Shown in pieces: positions 1-6,055 of a stretch of DNA of 11,484 nucleotides (position 1 is its first letter; each line of letters starts with the position of its first letter). The notes under the pieces are model-generated. The model made no database searches. It had not been told where the DNA came from and saw only the letters and a program-made list of their open reading frames with translations. Both the position numbers and the translations under genes were made by a program. The DNA is from CALFMR01 sp035550595 (GTDB lineage: Bacteria > Acidobacteriota > Vicinamibacteria > Vicinamibacterales > SCN-69-37), in NCBI GenBank assembly GCA_035550595.1, contig DASZOV010000166.1, forward strand, positions 1-11,484, in the 5' to 3' direction.

Positions 1-1
1 C

Positions 2-139
2 CTGCAAGTCCAATCCGTGGAATTCTCTTCGGTCGCGATTGGAATGGCGACGGTCCTGATCGTCGCGGGACTCGGGGCCCTGATTCCCACCTGGAAGGGG
101 AGCGGCGGAAATCCCGCGGCGGTGCTCAAGTCGATCTGA
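2..139 (+). CDS. ABC transporter permease, MacB/FtsX type (C-terminal fragment)
   Basis: This is the last 45 codons of a gene that begins before the window; the frame is open from base 2 to a TGA at 137-139. The fragment has one hydrophobic helix (VAIGMATVLIVAGLGALIP) followed by a short polar tail ending in NPAAVLKSI. A final transmembrane helix followed by a P-x-AVLK/ALR-like tail is the usual end of FtsX/MacB-type permease subunits, including the large two-FtsX-domain permeases abundant in Acidobacteriota. Such proteins couple ATP hydrolysis by a partner ATPase to export or to mechanical work across the envelope. Only the last helix is visible, so the subfamily and substrate cannot be given. 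The stop codon lies at the edge of the repeat element that fills the following convergent gap. Confidence 0.7.
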   Translation: MQVQSVEFSSVAIGMATVLIVAGLGALIPTWKGSGGNPAAVLKSI

Positions 140-246
140 GAGCACGTTTCAAAACTTCGAAGTTCGAACTTCGAACTTCGAACTTCGAACTTCGAACGAA
201 TGGGGCGCCTTCGGCGCGTCTTTTCAGTTTTGAAATACGCTCTGAG
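136..246. repeat. Inverted-repeat-bounded heptamer element, convergent gap 1
   Basis: The element almost fills the gap between the convergent permease and SGNH genes. Its 21-nt arms, 136-156 and 226-246, are reverse complements at 17 of 21 positions, with a perfect inner block TTTCAAAACT/AGTTTTGAAA and an outer AGAGC/GCTCT. Inside are the 12-bp palindrome AACTTCGAAGTT (153-164), five perfect tandem TTCGAAC heptamers (163-197) and the GC hairpin module at 204-227. Reading outward from either gene, the transcript would meet the same AGAGC...TTTCAAAACT word soon after the stop codon. It could act as a bidirectional terminator or be a non-autonomous repeat; no transposase is present. Confidence 0.8.
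204..227. terminator. GC hairpin module, copy 1
   Basis: GCGCC, loop TTC, GGCGC, then GTCTTTTCAG. The stem is only 5 bp of pure GC, but a short T-run follows on the plus strand, so it could help end transcription from the permease gene. The same 24-nt module recurs at 3067-3090 with 21 of 24 bases identical. Confidence 0.4.
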
Positions 247-267
247 ATGAAAGACGAGGTCGACGAC

Positions 268-1605
268 TCATCGCTCTTGTCCACCCATCAACCGCTGGAG
301 ATCGACCGCCTCGCCCATGGCCGCGTAGCCCGCGCGATTCGGATGCAGATGATCGCCTGGCCCGCCGGTCGAGCTGTTCGGTACGAACTCGGCGCGCAGG
401 CCGCCGGTGGTGGGATCAACGGTCGCCTTGTCGAAGTCCGCGACGCCGTCGAAGATCGGGCTCGTCCGCAGGAACGTGTTGATCGTCTGTCGTCGCGCGT
501 TGGCGTCTGGCGTGCCGTGCGCGCTCGTGCTGCCGACGCTCGAGACGATCGTCGCGGCCATCACGCGGACGCCTCGCGCGTGCAGGCGGCGCACGCCTTC
601 GCGGAAACCATCGATGATCGCGTCGGCCGATGCGCCGGCCGCGAGATCGTTCACGCCTTCGAGCCAGACGACGGCCGTGACGCCCGAGAGGCTGAGCACG
701 TCGCGATCGAGGCGATCGAGCGCCGATGGGCCGCCCGACGAAGGGTGCTCAGCCGTGTACGTCTTCGGCCCCAGCACTTCGTTGCCGCCGATGCCCGCGT
801 TCACGACCGACACGCGGTCGCCGTACGCCTCGTGCAGCCGTCGCGAGAGCACGTCCGGCCAGCGGTCATTGCCGTTGATCGTCGACGCGGTGCCGTCCGT
901 GATCGAGTCGCCGAAACAGACGACGAGCGGCGTGCCGGGCGGGGCGGTCATGTCGACGGCATCGAGGAAGAACCACGATGTCGTCGTGAACGGAAACGCG
1001 CGGTCGTCCTCGTCTCCGGCATGACTGCCGGCGTGCGGCGCCGTGAGATACGACGTCGTCATCGCCTTGGCGTGCCACGTCATCGGGCCGCTCGCGCCGT
1101 CGGCGTGCAGGCTGACGGCGAGGTTGCGCCCGTCGAGCAGCGGCCGCGCGGCGTCGGTGACGAAGGGCAGCGCGACCGCATCGCTCACGATCGACGCGCC
1201 CGCGGCAATCGTCACGCGCGTCCGTCCGCCGTCGAACGTGACTCGCTGATTCGTGCCGCGGACGAGATTCCCCGCCGAGCTCTGCAATCCGACGCGGACG
1301 TCATCGAACGTCACCGGCTGCGTGCCGAACACATTCGACAGATGAAGACGCGTGCGCGCGCCCCAGCGATCGGGCTTGACGATCAGCCGCAGCGTCTGGT
1401 CGACGACCCCGCCGGCGGGGGAGGGCAGCGCGAAGCGCAAATCCGGCTGCGCGACCGCGTTGCCGGATGGATAGGGGCCGTGGACGGACGCGGCCCATGC
1501 GGCCACCCAATTGTCGGTCGAGGACGCCGACGCTTGCGCGAAGGCCGCGGGCGCGACGCCGGCGAGTGACATCAACAGGAACACGACGACCGAGGCGCGG
1601 CGCAT
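268..1605 (-). CDS. Secreted SGNH/GDSL-family hydrolase (esterase/lipase-like)
   Basis: The protein is 445 aa. The start at 1605 gives a clear signal peptide (MRRASVVVFLLMSLAG, A-rich to AFAQA near residue 25) and has GGGAG six bases upstream; the ATG at 1611 is a weaker alternative. A beta-rich N-terminal region starting WVAAWAAS (33-40) precedes the SGNH core. The core shows block I GDSITDG (232-238, nucleophile Ser234), block II NAGIGGNEV (269-277), block III GVND (317-320) and block V DHLHP (418-422, catalytic Asp418/His421). Family members hydrolyse ester bonds, often acetyl groups on glycans or lipids; the substrate here is unknown. It acts outside the cytoplasmic membrane. It is divergent from an MFS carrier across 116 bp and convergent with the permease gene. 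The hydrolase call is firm; the substrate is not. Confidence 0.9.
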   Translation of the reverse strand: MRRASVVVFLLMSLAGVAPAAFAQASASSTDNWVAAWAASVHGPYPSGNAVAQPDLRFALPSPAGGVVDQTLRLIVKPDRWGARTRLHLSNVFGTQPVTFDDVRVGLQSSAGNLVRGTNQRVTFDGGRTRVTIAAGASIVSDAVALPFVTDAARPLLDGRNLAVSLHADGASGPMTWHAKAMTTSYLTAPHAGSHAGDEDDRAFPFTTTSWFFLDAVDMTAPPGTPLVVCFGDSITDGTASTINGNDRWPDVLSRRLHEAYGDRVSVVNAGIGGNEVLGPKTYTAEHPSSGGPSALDRLDRDVLSLSGVTAVVWLEGVNDLAAGASADAIIDGFREGVRRLHARGVRVMAATIVSSVGSTSAHGTPDANARRQTINTFLRTSPIFDGVADFDKATVDPTTGGLRAEFVPNSSTGGPGDHLHPNRAGYAAMGEAVDLQRLMGGQER

Positions 1606-1637
1606 GCACATCTCCCAGGCTGGATCACGTCGGCCGC

Positions 1638-1667
1638 ATGCTACAGTTGGCGCCGCCATCGCCGCAA
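1638..1667 (-). promoter_or_regulatory. Candidate sigma-70 promoter for the SGNH hydrolase
   Basis: On the minus strand a -10 TAGCAT (1638-1643) lies 18 bp from a weak -35 TTGCGG (1662-1667). Transcription would start near 1631, giving a leader of about 25 nt that contains the GGGAG ribosome site. The -35 matches only 3 of 6 consensus bases, so this is tentative. Confidence 0.35.
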
Positions 1668-1677
1668 TCGTCCCGTT

Positions 1678-1699
1678 CGCCGGCCCTCCGCAGCCGGCG
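1678..1699. promoter_or_regulatory. Inverted repeat in the MFS leader (operator or leader hairpin)
   Basis: CGCCGGC (1678-1684) and GCCGGCG (1693-1699) are a perfect 7-bp inverted repeat with an 8-nt spacer, ending 22 bp before the MFS start. It could be a repressor site or a 5' leader hairpin. In DNA this GC-rich a chance 7-bp repeat is possible. Confidence 0.35.
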
Positions 1700-1721
1700 G
1701 GCGCCATGTTTCGGATTCCTG

Positions 1722-2996
1722 ATGACCCCAACCCGCGTCCGCTATCGCGTCGTCGTGCTCGGCACGCTCTTGTCGATGGTCACCTATCTCGATCGCGTGT
1801 GCATCGCCAAGCTCGCGCCGGACATCATGCGCGACTTGAAGCTGTCCACCGTCGAGATGGGCTACGTCTTCAGCATCTTCGCGCTGTCGTACGCGCTCTT
1901 CGAGATTCCGACCGCACGCCTCGCGGATCGCTTCGGGACGAAGCGCGTGCTGACGCGCATCGTGCTGTGGTGGTCCGCATTCACGATGGCGACCGGCGCG
2001 GCGTTCAACTACGTGTCGATGCTGGCAGTCCGGTTTCTCTTCGGCGCGGGAGAGGCGGGCGCGTGGCCGTGCGCGGCGCGCGCGTACGCCCGCTGGATGC
2101 CGAAGCGCGAACGCGGCACGGCGCAGGGCATCTTCTTCGCCGGCGCGCACGGCATGGGCGGCCTCACGCCGCTCATCATCGTCGCGCTCGCGCCGTACCT
2201 GCATTGGCGCGGGATGTTCGTCCTTTTCGGATCGTTCGGGCTGGTGTGGCTCGTGGCCTGGACGCGGCTGTTCCATGACGATCCGAGCGAGGCTCCGGAC
2301 GTCAACGCGGCCGAGCTCGACTACATCGTGTCCGAACGGCTGCCGGAGACGCGCCACGAGGCGGGCCTGTCGTATTGGGGGCGCATCCTTCGTCACCGGA
2401 GCGTGCTCGCGCTCTGCCTGATGTACGCGGCGAACAGCTCGATCTTCTACTTCTGCATCACGTGGCTGCCGACGTATCTACACGAACGCCACGGCTTCGA
2501 CGCGGCGACGCTGGGATTTCTGTCCGGCCTGCCGCTGCTCGTGAGCGTGCCGAGCGATTTGCTCGGCGGCATCGTCACCGATCGACTCGCGGCGCGTTAC
2601 GGACTGTGGGTGGGACGATCGGTGCTCGGCGCGGTCGCCTATGTCATCAGCGGCGTGGCACTCATCGGCGCGGCAGCGTCGGCGGCGCCCGTGACGGCCG
2701 CCATCCTCATCGCCGTCGCGACCGGCGTGTGCATGTTCACGCTCGGCGCGGCGTGGGGCGTCGTCATCGAGATCGGCCGCAACCAGGTTGGCGTCGTCGG
2801 CGCGTTCATGAACACGTCCGGCCAGGTTGCGAGCCTGCTGTGCCCGATCATCGTTGCTTACTCGGTGAAGCTCTTCAACAACTGGGATCTACCGATCTAT
2901 CTCCTCGGCGCGCTGTTCTTCGTCGGCGCCGTGTGCTGGCTCATGGTCAATCCGGAAGAGCCGGTGTTCGAGCTCGAAGGGACCGTGACAAGTTAG
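1722..2996 (+). CDS. MFS transporter, ACS (anion:cation symporter)-like
   Basis: The protein is 424 aa, the normal MFS length. The start at 1722 (MTPTRVRYRVVVLG) places a short basic leader before helix 1; longer extensions of the frame have no membrane-protein character, and no clear Shine-Dalgarno is seen. LDRVCIAKLAPDI (about 23-35) resembles the DR-x-N/I-region of ACS members. The cytoplasmic loop motif A appears as ARLADRFGTKR (65-75), and RFLFGAGEAGAWP (104-116) followed by WMPKRERGTAQGIFFAG is the ACS signature region. Twelve helices are expected. Known ACS carriers import hexuronates, glucarate/galactarate, tartrate, phthalate and similar organic anions with protons. The divergent secreted esterase hints that the cargo might be a product of extracellular glycan or ester breakdown, which is inference. 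The TAG stop sits inside the first repeat heptamer of the following gap. Confidence 0.88.
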   Translation: MTPTRVRYRVVVLGTLLSMVTYLDRVCIAKLAPDIMRDLKLSTVEMGYVFSIFALSYALFEIPTARLADRFGTKRVLTRIVLWWSAFTMATGAAFNYVSMLAVRFLFGAGEAGAWPCAARAYARWMPKRERGTAQGIFFAGAHGMGGLTPLIIVALAPYLHWRGMFVLFGSFGLVWLVAWTRLFHDDPSEAPDVNAAELDYIVSERLPETRHEAGLSYWGRILRHRSVLALCLMYAANSSIFYFCITWLPTYLHERHGFDAATLGFLSGLPLLVSVPSDLLGGIVTDRLAARYGLWVGRSVLGAVAYVISGVALIGAAASAAPVTAAILIAVATGVCMFTLGAAWGVVIEIGRNQVGVVGAFMNTSGQVASLLCPIIVAYSVKLFNNWDLPIYLLGALFFVGAVCWLMVNPEEPVFELEGTVTS

Positions 2997-3065
2997 AAGT
3001 GTGAAGCCAGAAGGGGCTGCGCTCGACAAAGTTAGAAGTTCGAAGCCAGAGACCAGAAGTTTAGG
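2992..3065. repeat. Degenerate heptamer array, convergent gap 2
   Basis: The gap between the convergent MFS gene and the sigma operon consists of decayed seven-base units on the plus strand: GTTAGAA, GTGTGAA, GCCAGAA (2992-3012), an 18-nt interruption, then GTTAGAA, GTTCGAA, GCCAGAG, ACCAGAA, GTTTAGG (3031-3065). The canonical unit GTTCGAA occurs once, and most other units keep a GAA or AGA end. The first unit contains the MFS stop codon. It is followed directly by the GC hairpin module at 3067-3090. Confidence 0.7.
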
Positions 3066-3066
3066 T

Positions 3067-3090
3067 GGCGCCCTCGGCGCGTCTGATCAG
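3067..3090. terminator. GC hairpin module, copy 2
   Basis: GCGCC, loop CTC, GGCGC, then GTCTGATCAG. It matches the module at 204-227 at 21 of 24 positions, with one change in the loop and two in the tail, so the stem is intact in both. On the minus strand the TGA stop of the upstream gene (3089-3087) is part of the module, and the hairpin begins a few bases after it. No T-run follows on either strand. Confidence 0.4.
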
Positions 3091-4394
3091 CGTCGCGGTT
3101 CGGTCTTCGGCGCGATCAGGGCGCTCACATCTGTCTTCGTATCGCCCCCATCGTCCTTGCGGTCCGGGCCGACGCTGTAAATGACGTAGCCGGACGGCTG
3201 CGCGCGGTAGCGCATTGGCTCGCCTGAATACGGATCAATCGGCGCCGAGGGGAGATACGTCGGGACGAGCGCGTCGATGGATGTCAGTAGTGTCGTGGCG
3301 TTCGCCGCGCGGAAACGCTCGACGGCGACGATGATGCGTGCGGCGCGGACGAGCGCCGTCACTTGCGCGGCCGCCGCCGTGGTCCTGCTCGACGGGATAT
3401 CGCCAAGAGGCTGCGGTCCGTTCAGCGCGGCAATGCGATCCAATCGCACCGGCCAGGGCAACCGGCTGGCCGCGACGAGTGCGTCGTACCCCGCGAGCCG
3501 GTGAAGCAATGCCTGCGTCGCAATGGGACGGGACGCCGTCGCCCACATGGCCGTGACGAGCAGCCCAGCCGGGAACGGCCGCGCGACGTTGACGACTGGC
3601 CGATAGCGCTGCGCGAACGACTCCAGTTCGAAGGCCCGGTTCGTCTCGAACTGCCGCGCGAGCGCGTCGTCGTCATCGGCCGTGGCGAACGCCTCGGCGA
3701 GCGCCGCGAGCGATGCCGCATCCGGCGTGCCGTGGTCGATGATCCATCGCAGTTGCGCGACGACGTTCGCGACGGTCGGTACGAACGTCGGAGCGACCCA
3801 CGGACGGACCGGCGGATTGGGGCCAAGGACGAGGCGGATCTCCGCTGCGAGCGATACGGCGGCGCGCGAAGAGTCGCCGTCTGCCGCCATCGCGATCGTC
3901 CGTGCGCCGGCGAGCCGGAGCAGTTCCAGCATTTCCGCGCGTCGGTAGCCGTAGCTCGTCCCCGACGGGAAGCCCTTGAACGTCCGCGCGGTGGCGGCGT
4001 CGAGCATCCGGAGCGCGTCGGCGCGCTGCTCGATGAGAGCGGGGATGCGCGCGAGATCGTCGGCGTGCGGCGCCTCGCCTTTCGTCACGGCGACGATGAC
4101 GCGGCTGATTGATGATGCGTCGCCGGTGGATACGCCGGCGCCGCTGAGGGCGGCGGCCGCCGCGTAGTACGGCGCGGCGTCATCCGCGGCCTGCTGGCCC
4201 AGCAGCACCTGCGGGTAAAGATCGGCGACGCTCGTCGGACCGCCACTTCGGCGGATTGCATCGACGGCGTTCTTCAATCGTCGGCCTTCGATGAAGTCCC
4301 ACGCGTTCCATGCCGCCCAGATGAGCGTGAGGACGAGCACGGGCGCGGCCCATCGCAGGAACCCGCGGCGCACGAGCACGCGATCGGCGGTCAT
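3087..4394 (-). CDS. Single-pass envelope protein with GspG-like C-terminal tail, sigma operon gene 3
   Basis: The protein is 435 aa and belongs to no family I can name over its full length. After a short basic leader, one transmembrane helix spans about residues 13-31 (FLRWAAPVLVLTLIWAAW), so most of the protein probably faces the periplasm. The middle (about 40-360) is largely alpha-helical and Ala-rich. The C-terminal 45 residues (about 372-417) resemble the end of type II secretion major pseudopilin GspG: SIDALVPTYLPSAPIDPYSG, then YVIYSVGPDRKDDGG. In GspG this part forms a calcium-binding loop after DPWGNPY. No pseudopilin prepilin peptidase site is seen at the N-terminus. ATG at 4394 overlaps the preceding stop by 4 bp (ATGA), indicating translational coupling to the sigma and small membrane genes. 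It may be an effector or sensor arm of that system. Confidence 0.75.
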   Translation of the reverse strand: MTADRVLVRRGFLRWAAPVLVLTLIWAAWNAWDFIEGRRLKNAVDAIRRSGGPTSVADLYPQVLLGQQAADDAAPYYAAAAALSGAGVSTGDASSISRVIVAVTKGEAPHADDLARIPALIEQRADALRMLDAATARTFKGFPSGTSYGYRRAEMLELLRLAGARTIAMAADGDSSRAAVSLAAEIRLVLGPNPPVRPWVAPTFVPTVANVVAQLRWIIDHGTPDAASLAALAEAFATADDDDALARQFETNRAFELESFAQRYRPVVNVARPFPAGLLVTAMWATASRPIATQALLHRLAGYDALVAASRLPWPVRLDRIAALNGPQPLGDIPSSRTTAAAAQVTALVRAARIIVAVERFRAANATTLLTSIDALVPTYLPSAPIDPYSGEPMRYRAQPSGYVIYSVGPDRKDDGGDTKTDVSALIAPKTEPRR

Positions 4395-4771
4395 CGTCGG
4401 TCTCCGTTTTCAGGCATCGCACCGGGGCGGTCAGTCATCTGTTCCTCGAATGTCACGATGCGCACAGCCGCCGCGCGCGCGGCCGCACTGCTGCCGAGAT
4501 CGGCGGCCAGCCGTTCGATCCGCTGCGACCGCGCGATGTCGTCCGCGCGCGAGATGTCGGCGCGAACCTCTGCATACGTCGCCGACGCGAGCACGTGAAA
4601 CGTGACGGCGACCAAGGCCGCGGCCGCGGCGATCCACCACGTGCGGCGAGATGACGACAGGCGAGTGGTGGGAGCGAGGACGTGCGCGCGCAGTCGAGCG
4701 GGCGGCGCGAGCGGCGCGTAGCGGCGCAGGCGGGCGTCGACATCGGCGTCAGCGTCGTGCGGATCGATCAT
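4391..4771 (-). CDS. Small single-pass membrane protein, candidate anti-sigma factor
   Basis: The protein is 126 aa, with a single helix at about residues 45-64 (WWIAAAAALVAVTFHVLASA). It has a polar, acidic-then-basic cytoplasmic N-terminus (about 1-43, including DVDARLRRYAPLAPPARLRAHVLA) and an external helical C-terminus. Position directly after an ECF sigma gene, the single helix and a roughly 45-residue cytoplasmic head are what a membrane anti-sigma factor would show. However, it has no cysteine at all, so it lacks the HxxxCxxC zinc motif of ZAS-type anti-sigmas. Both ends overlap neighbours by ATGA (with the sigma stop at 4768-4771 and the next start at 4391-4394), so the three genes are coupled. 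The role is inferred from context; the sequence alone shows only a membrane protein. Confidence 0.75.
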   Translation of the reverse strand: MIDPHDADADVDARLRRYAPLAPPARLRAHVLAPTTRLSSSRRTWWIAAAAALVAVTFHVLASATYAEVRADISRADDIARSQRIERLAADLGSSAAARAAAVRIVTFEEQMTDRPGAMPENGDRR

Positions 4772-5301
4772 CGCGGCTCCTTCGTCACGGCCGGTTGGCG
4801 ATCCTCGCGTCCGAACGCGGCGCGGAGCTTTTCGATCGCATAGCGGTACCGGCTCGCGATGGTGTTGATGGACGTCTCGGTCACGTCGGCGATCTCCTGG
4901 AACGTCAATCCTTCGAACGTCTTCAAGTGCACGACTTCACGTTGTTCTGGCGGCAGCGATCGCAGCACCTGCTCGATCGCGATCCGCTCGTCGTGGCACA
5001 CGGTCGCGGCCTCGGCCGCTTCGAGCAACGCCGGTTCGTCCGTGCCCGCGGGTGGCCGCCATCGCCGCCGCCGCAGACGCGTGAAGCAGTGATGACGCAC
5101 GGCCTGCCGCAGGTATGCGTCGATCGACGTCACGTCGGGCGGGCGCCGTCCTGCCAGTGCCGCGAAGACGTCGTGGACGACGTCCTCGGCCGCGGCCGGG
5201 TCGGCCAGGATCATCAGGGCGTGGCGATAGAGCGAGGCGGCCACGCGGTCGTAAATCGCCGCCAGGTCCCACGGCCCCTCCGGGCCTCGATCGCGGCTCA
5301 T
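4768..5301 (-). CDS. ECF RNA polymerase sigma factor (RpoE-like)
   Basis: The protein is 177 aa, a typical ECF length. Region 2 lies at about 17-76, with the core-binding helix ADPAAAEDVVHDVFAAL (33-49). A linker follows, then region 4 at about 105-160: VLRSLPPEQREVVHL (112-126) and the helix-turn-helix GLTFQEIADVTETSINTIAS (131-150). Regions 1, 3.0 and 3.2 are absent, as in all ECF factors. ATG 5301 was chosen because region 2 begins soon after it and AGGTG lies 9 nt upstream; the in-frame extension upstream is not sigma-like. It heads a three-gene operon with two membrane proteins, so it probably redirects RNA polymerase in response to an envelope signal. An ECF-type autoregulatory promoter is not evident upstream. 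It is divergent from the LysM gene across 203 bp. Confidence 0.92.
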   Translation of the reverse strand: MSRDRGPEGPWDLAAIYDRVAASLYRHALMILADPAAAEDVVHDVFAALAGRRPPDVTSIDAYLRQAVRHHCFTRLRRRRWRPPAGTDEPALLEAAEAATVCHDERIAIEQVLRSLPPEQREVVHLKTFEGLTFQEIADVTETSINTIASRYRYAIEKLRAAFGREDRQPAVTKEPR

Positions 5302-5378
5302 CGTCTGCTGCACCTGAGACGATCGACGGGCCGTGTTTTGTCTATCCAGGCTGACATCGCCCCGTTGCACGGCCGCGG

Positions 5379-5384
5379 TATGAT
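5379..5384 (+). promoter_or_regulatory. Candidate -10 element for the LysM gene
   Basis: TATGAT matches 5 of 6 bases of the sigma-70 -10 consensus in otherwise GC-rich DNA. No -35 lies at 16-18 bp; CTGACA (5351-5356) is 22 bp away. If used, the message would have a leader of about 115 nt. Confidence 0.25.
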
Positions 5385-5416
5385 GACAGCGCTTCCCCGG
5401 CAGCAGTCCCCCATGC

Positions 5417-5438
5417 GGTCGCCGACCGGTGAGCGACC
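5417..5438 (+). promoter_or_regulatory. Leader inverted repeat upstream of the LysM gene
   Basis: GGTCGC (5417-5422) pairs with GCGACC (5433-5438). The alternative GGTCG/CGACC pairing (5417-5421 with 5423-5427) competes with it. The repeat lies between the candidate -10 and the LysM ribosome site, so two mutually exclusive leader hairpins are possible. Nothing else supports a regulatory role. Confidence 0.25.
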
Positions 5439-5504
5439 ACAGCACCCGCCGGGCGCTCGGCACGCATTCCACGCCGAGACGGCCACGGCGGATCGAGGAG
5501 TGTC

Positions 5505-5918
5505 ATGGATCGACTCGAACAACTGAAGAGCAAGTACGCGCCGGCGCTGACGAAGATTCAGCAGCTCGGCGTGCACCTCACCAACCTGCACGTCCAGGAC
5601 GACAAGCTGTTCATCAAGGGCGCCGCGCCGAACGACGCCGCCAAGAACGAGGTGTGGACGGCGATCAAGTCGGTCGATCCGACCTACGGCGATCTCACGT
5701 GCGACCTCGCGATCGATCCGAGCCTGCCGCAGCCGGCCGCGGCCCCGGCGGCCCAGACCTACACGGTGCAGGCCGGCGACACGCTGTCGAAGATCAGCAA
5801 GCAGTTCTACGGCGACGCCAACAAGTACATGCAGATCTTCGAAGCCAATCGCGATCAGTTGACCGATCCGAACAAGATCAAGGTCGGCCAGACGCTGAAG
5901 ATCCCCGCCAAGAGCTAG
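5505..5918 (+). CDS. BON-like/LysM protein, Kbp (YgaU) type
   Basis: The protein is 137 aa. GAGGAG sits four bases before ATG 5505, the clearest ribosome site in the window. There is no signal peptide. Residues about 8-70 form a BON-like alpha/beta region (LGVHLTNLHVQDDKLFIKGA, then NEVWTAIKSV). A Pro/Ala linker spans about 71-84. A LysM domain spans about 85-134, from YTVQAGDTLSKISKQFYGDANKY to KIKVGQTLKIP. This order and size match Escherichia coli Kbp (YgaU), a cytoplasmic BON-LysM protein that binds potassium and is induced by osmotic stress. Most LysM domains bind peptidoglycan outside the cell, but lack of a secretion signal argues against that here. It is flanked by the divergent ECF sigma operon and followed by a GC-rich palindrome cluster. 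Confidence 0.88.
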   Translation: MDRLEQLKSKYAPALTKIQQLGVHLTNLHVQDDKLFIKGAAPNDAAKNEVWTAIKSVDPTYGDLTCDLAIDPSLPQPAAAPAAQTYTVQAGDTLSKISKQFYGDANKYMQIFEANRDQLTDPNKIKVGQTLKIPAKS

Positions 5919-5937
5919 TTCGACTCGCGGTCCGCGT

Positions 5938-5999
5938 CCCGCCCGGCGTCGTCCGGGCGGGCACGAGGGCCTGAGCCGGGCGGGCACGGGGGCCCGCCC
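5938..5999 (+). terminator. Two GC-rich hairpins downstream of the LysM gene, REP-like
   Basis: Hairpin 1 is CCCGCCCGG, loop CGTCGT, CCGGGCGGG (5938-5961), a perfect 9-bp stem starting 20 nt after the stop. Hairpin 2 is GGGCGGGC, loop ACGGGG, GCCCGCCC (5978-5999), a perfect 8-bp stem. The word CCGGGCGGGCACG occurs twice (5953-5965, 5976-5988). Neither hairpin has a T-run, so intrinsic termination is uncertain. The pattern resembles interspersed REP-type palindromes as much as a terminator. Confidence 0.55.
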
Positions 6000-6040
6000 C
6001 TACGCAGATACGGCGCCGCGCGCGCCGACACCGGCGCGTC

Positions 6041-6046
6041 TATGAT
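6041..6046 (+). promoter_or_regulatory. Candidate -10 element for the DCC-LMF gene
   Basis: TATGAT matches 5 of 6 consensus bases and ends 9 bp before the GTG start at 6056. Transcription from it would begin a base or two before the start codon, giving an almost leaderless message. No convincing -35 is seen. No Shine-Dalgarno is present, consistent with a leaderless start. Confidence 0.4.
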
Positions 6047-6055
6047 GCTCGCGTC

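Noticed and set aside
247..1569. A 440-codon plus-strand open frame antisense to the SGNH hydrolase
   Set aside because: Its composition is Arg/Ala/Val-rich without domains, and it is the shadow of a well-supported gene in GC-rich DNA.
4651..5526. A 291-codon plus-strand frame across the sigma gene and into the LysM start
   Set aside because: It is antisense to a clear ECF sigma factor; its last 48 codons (from 5383) overlap the LysM start and show no protein-like features.
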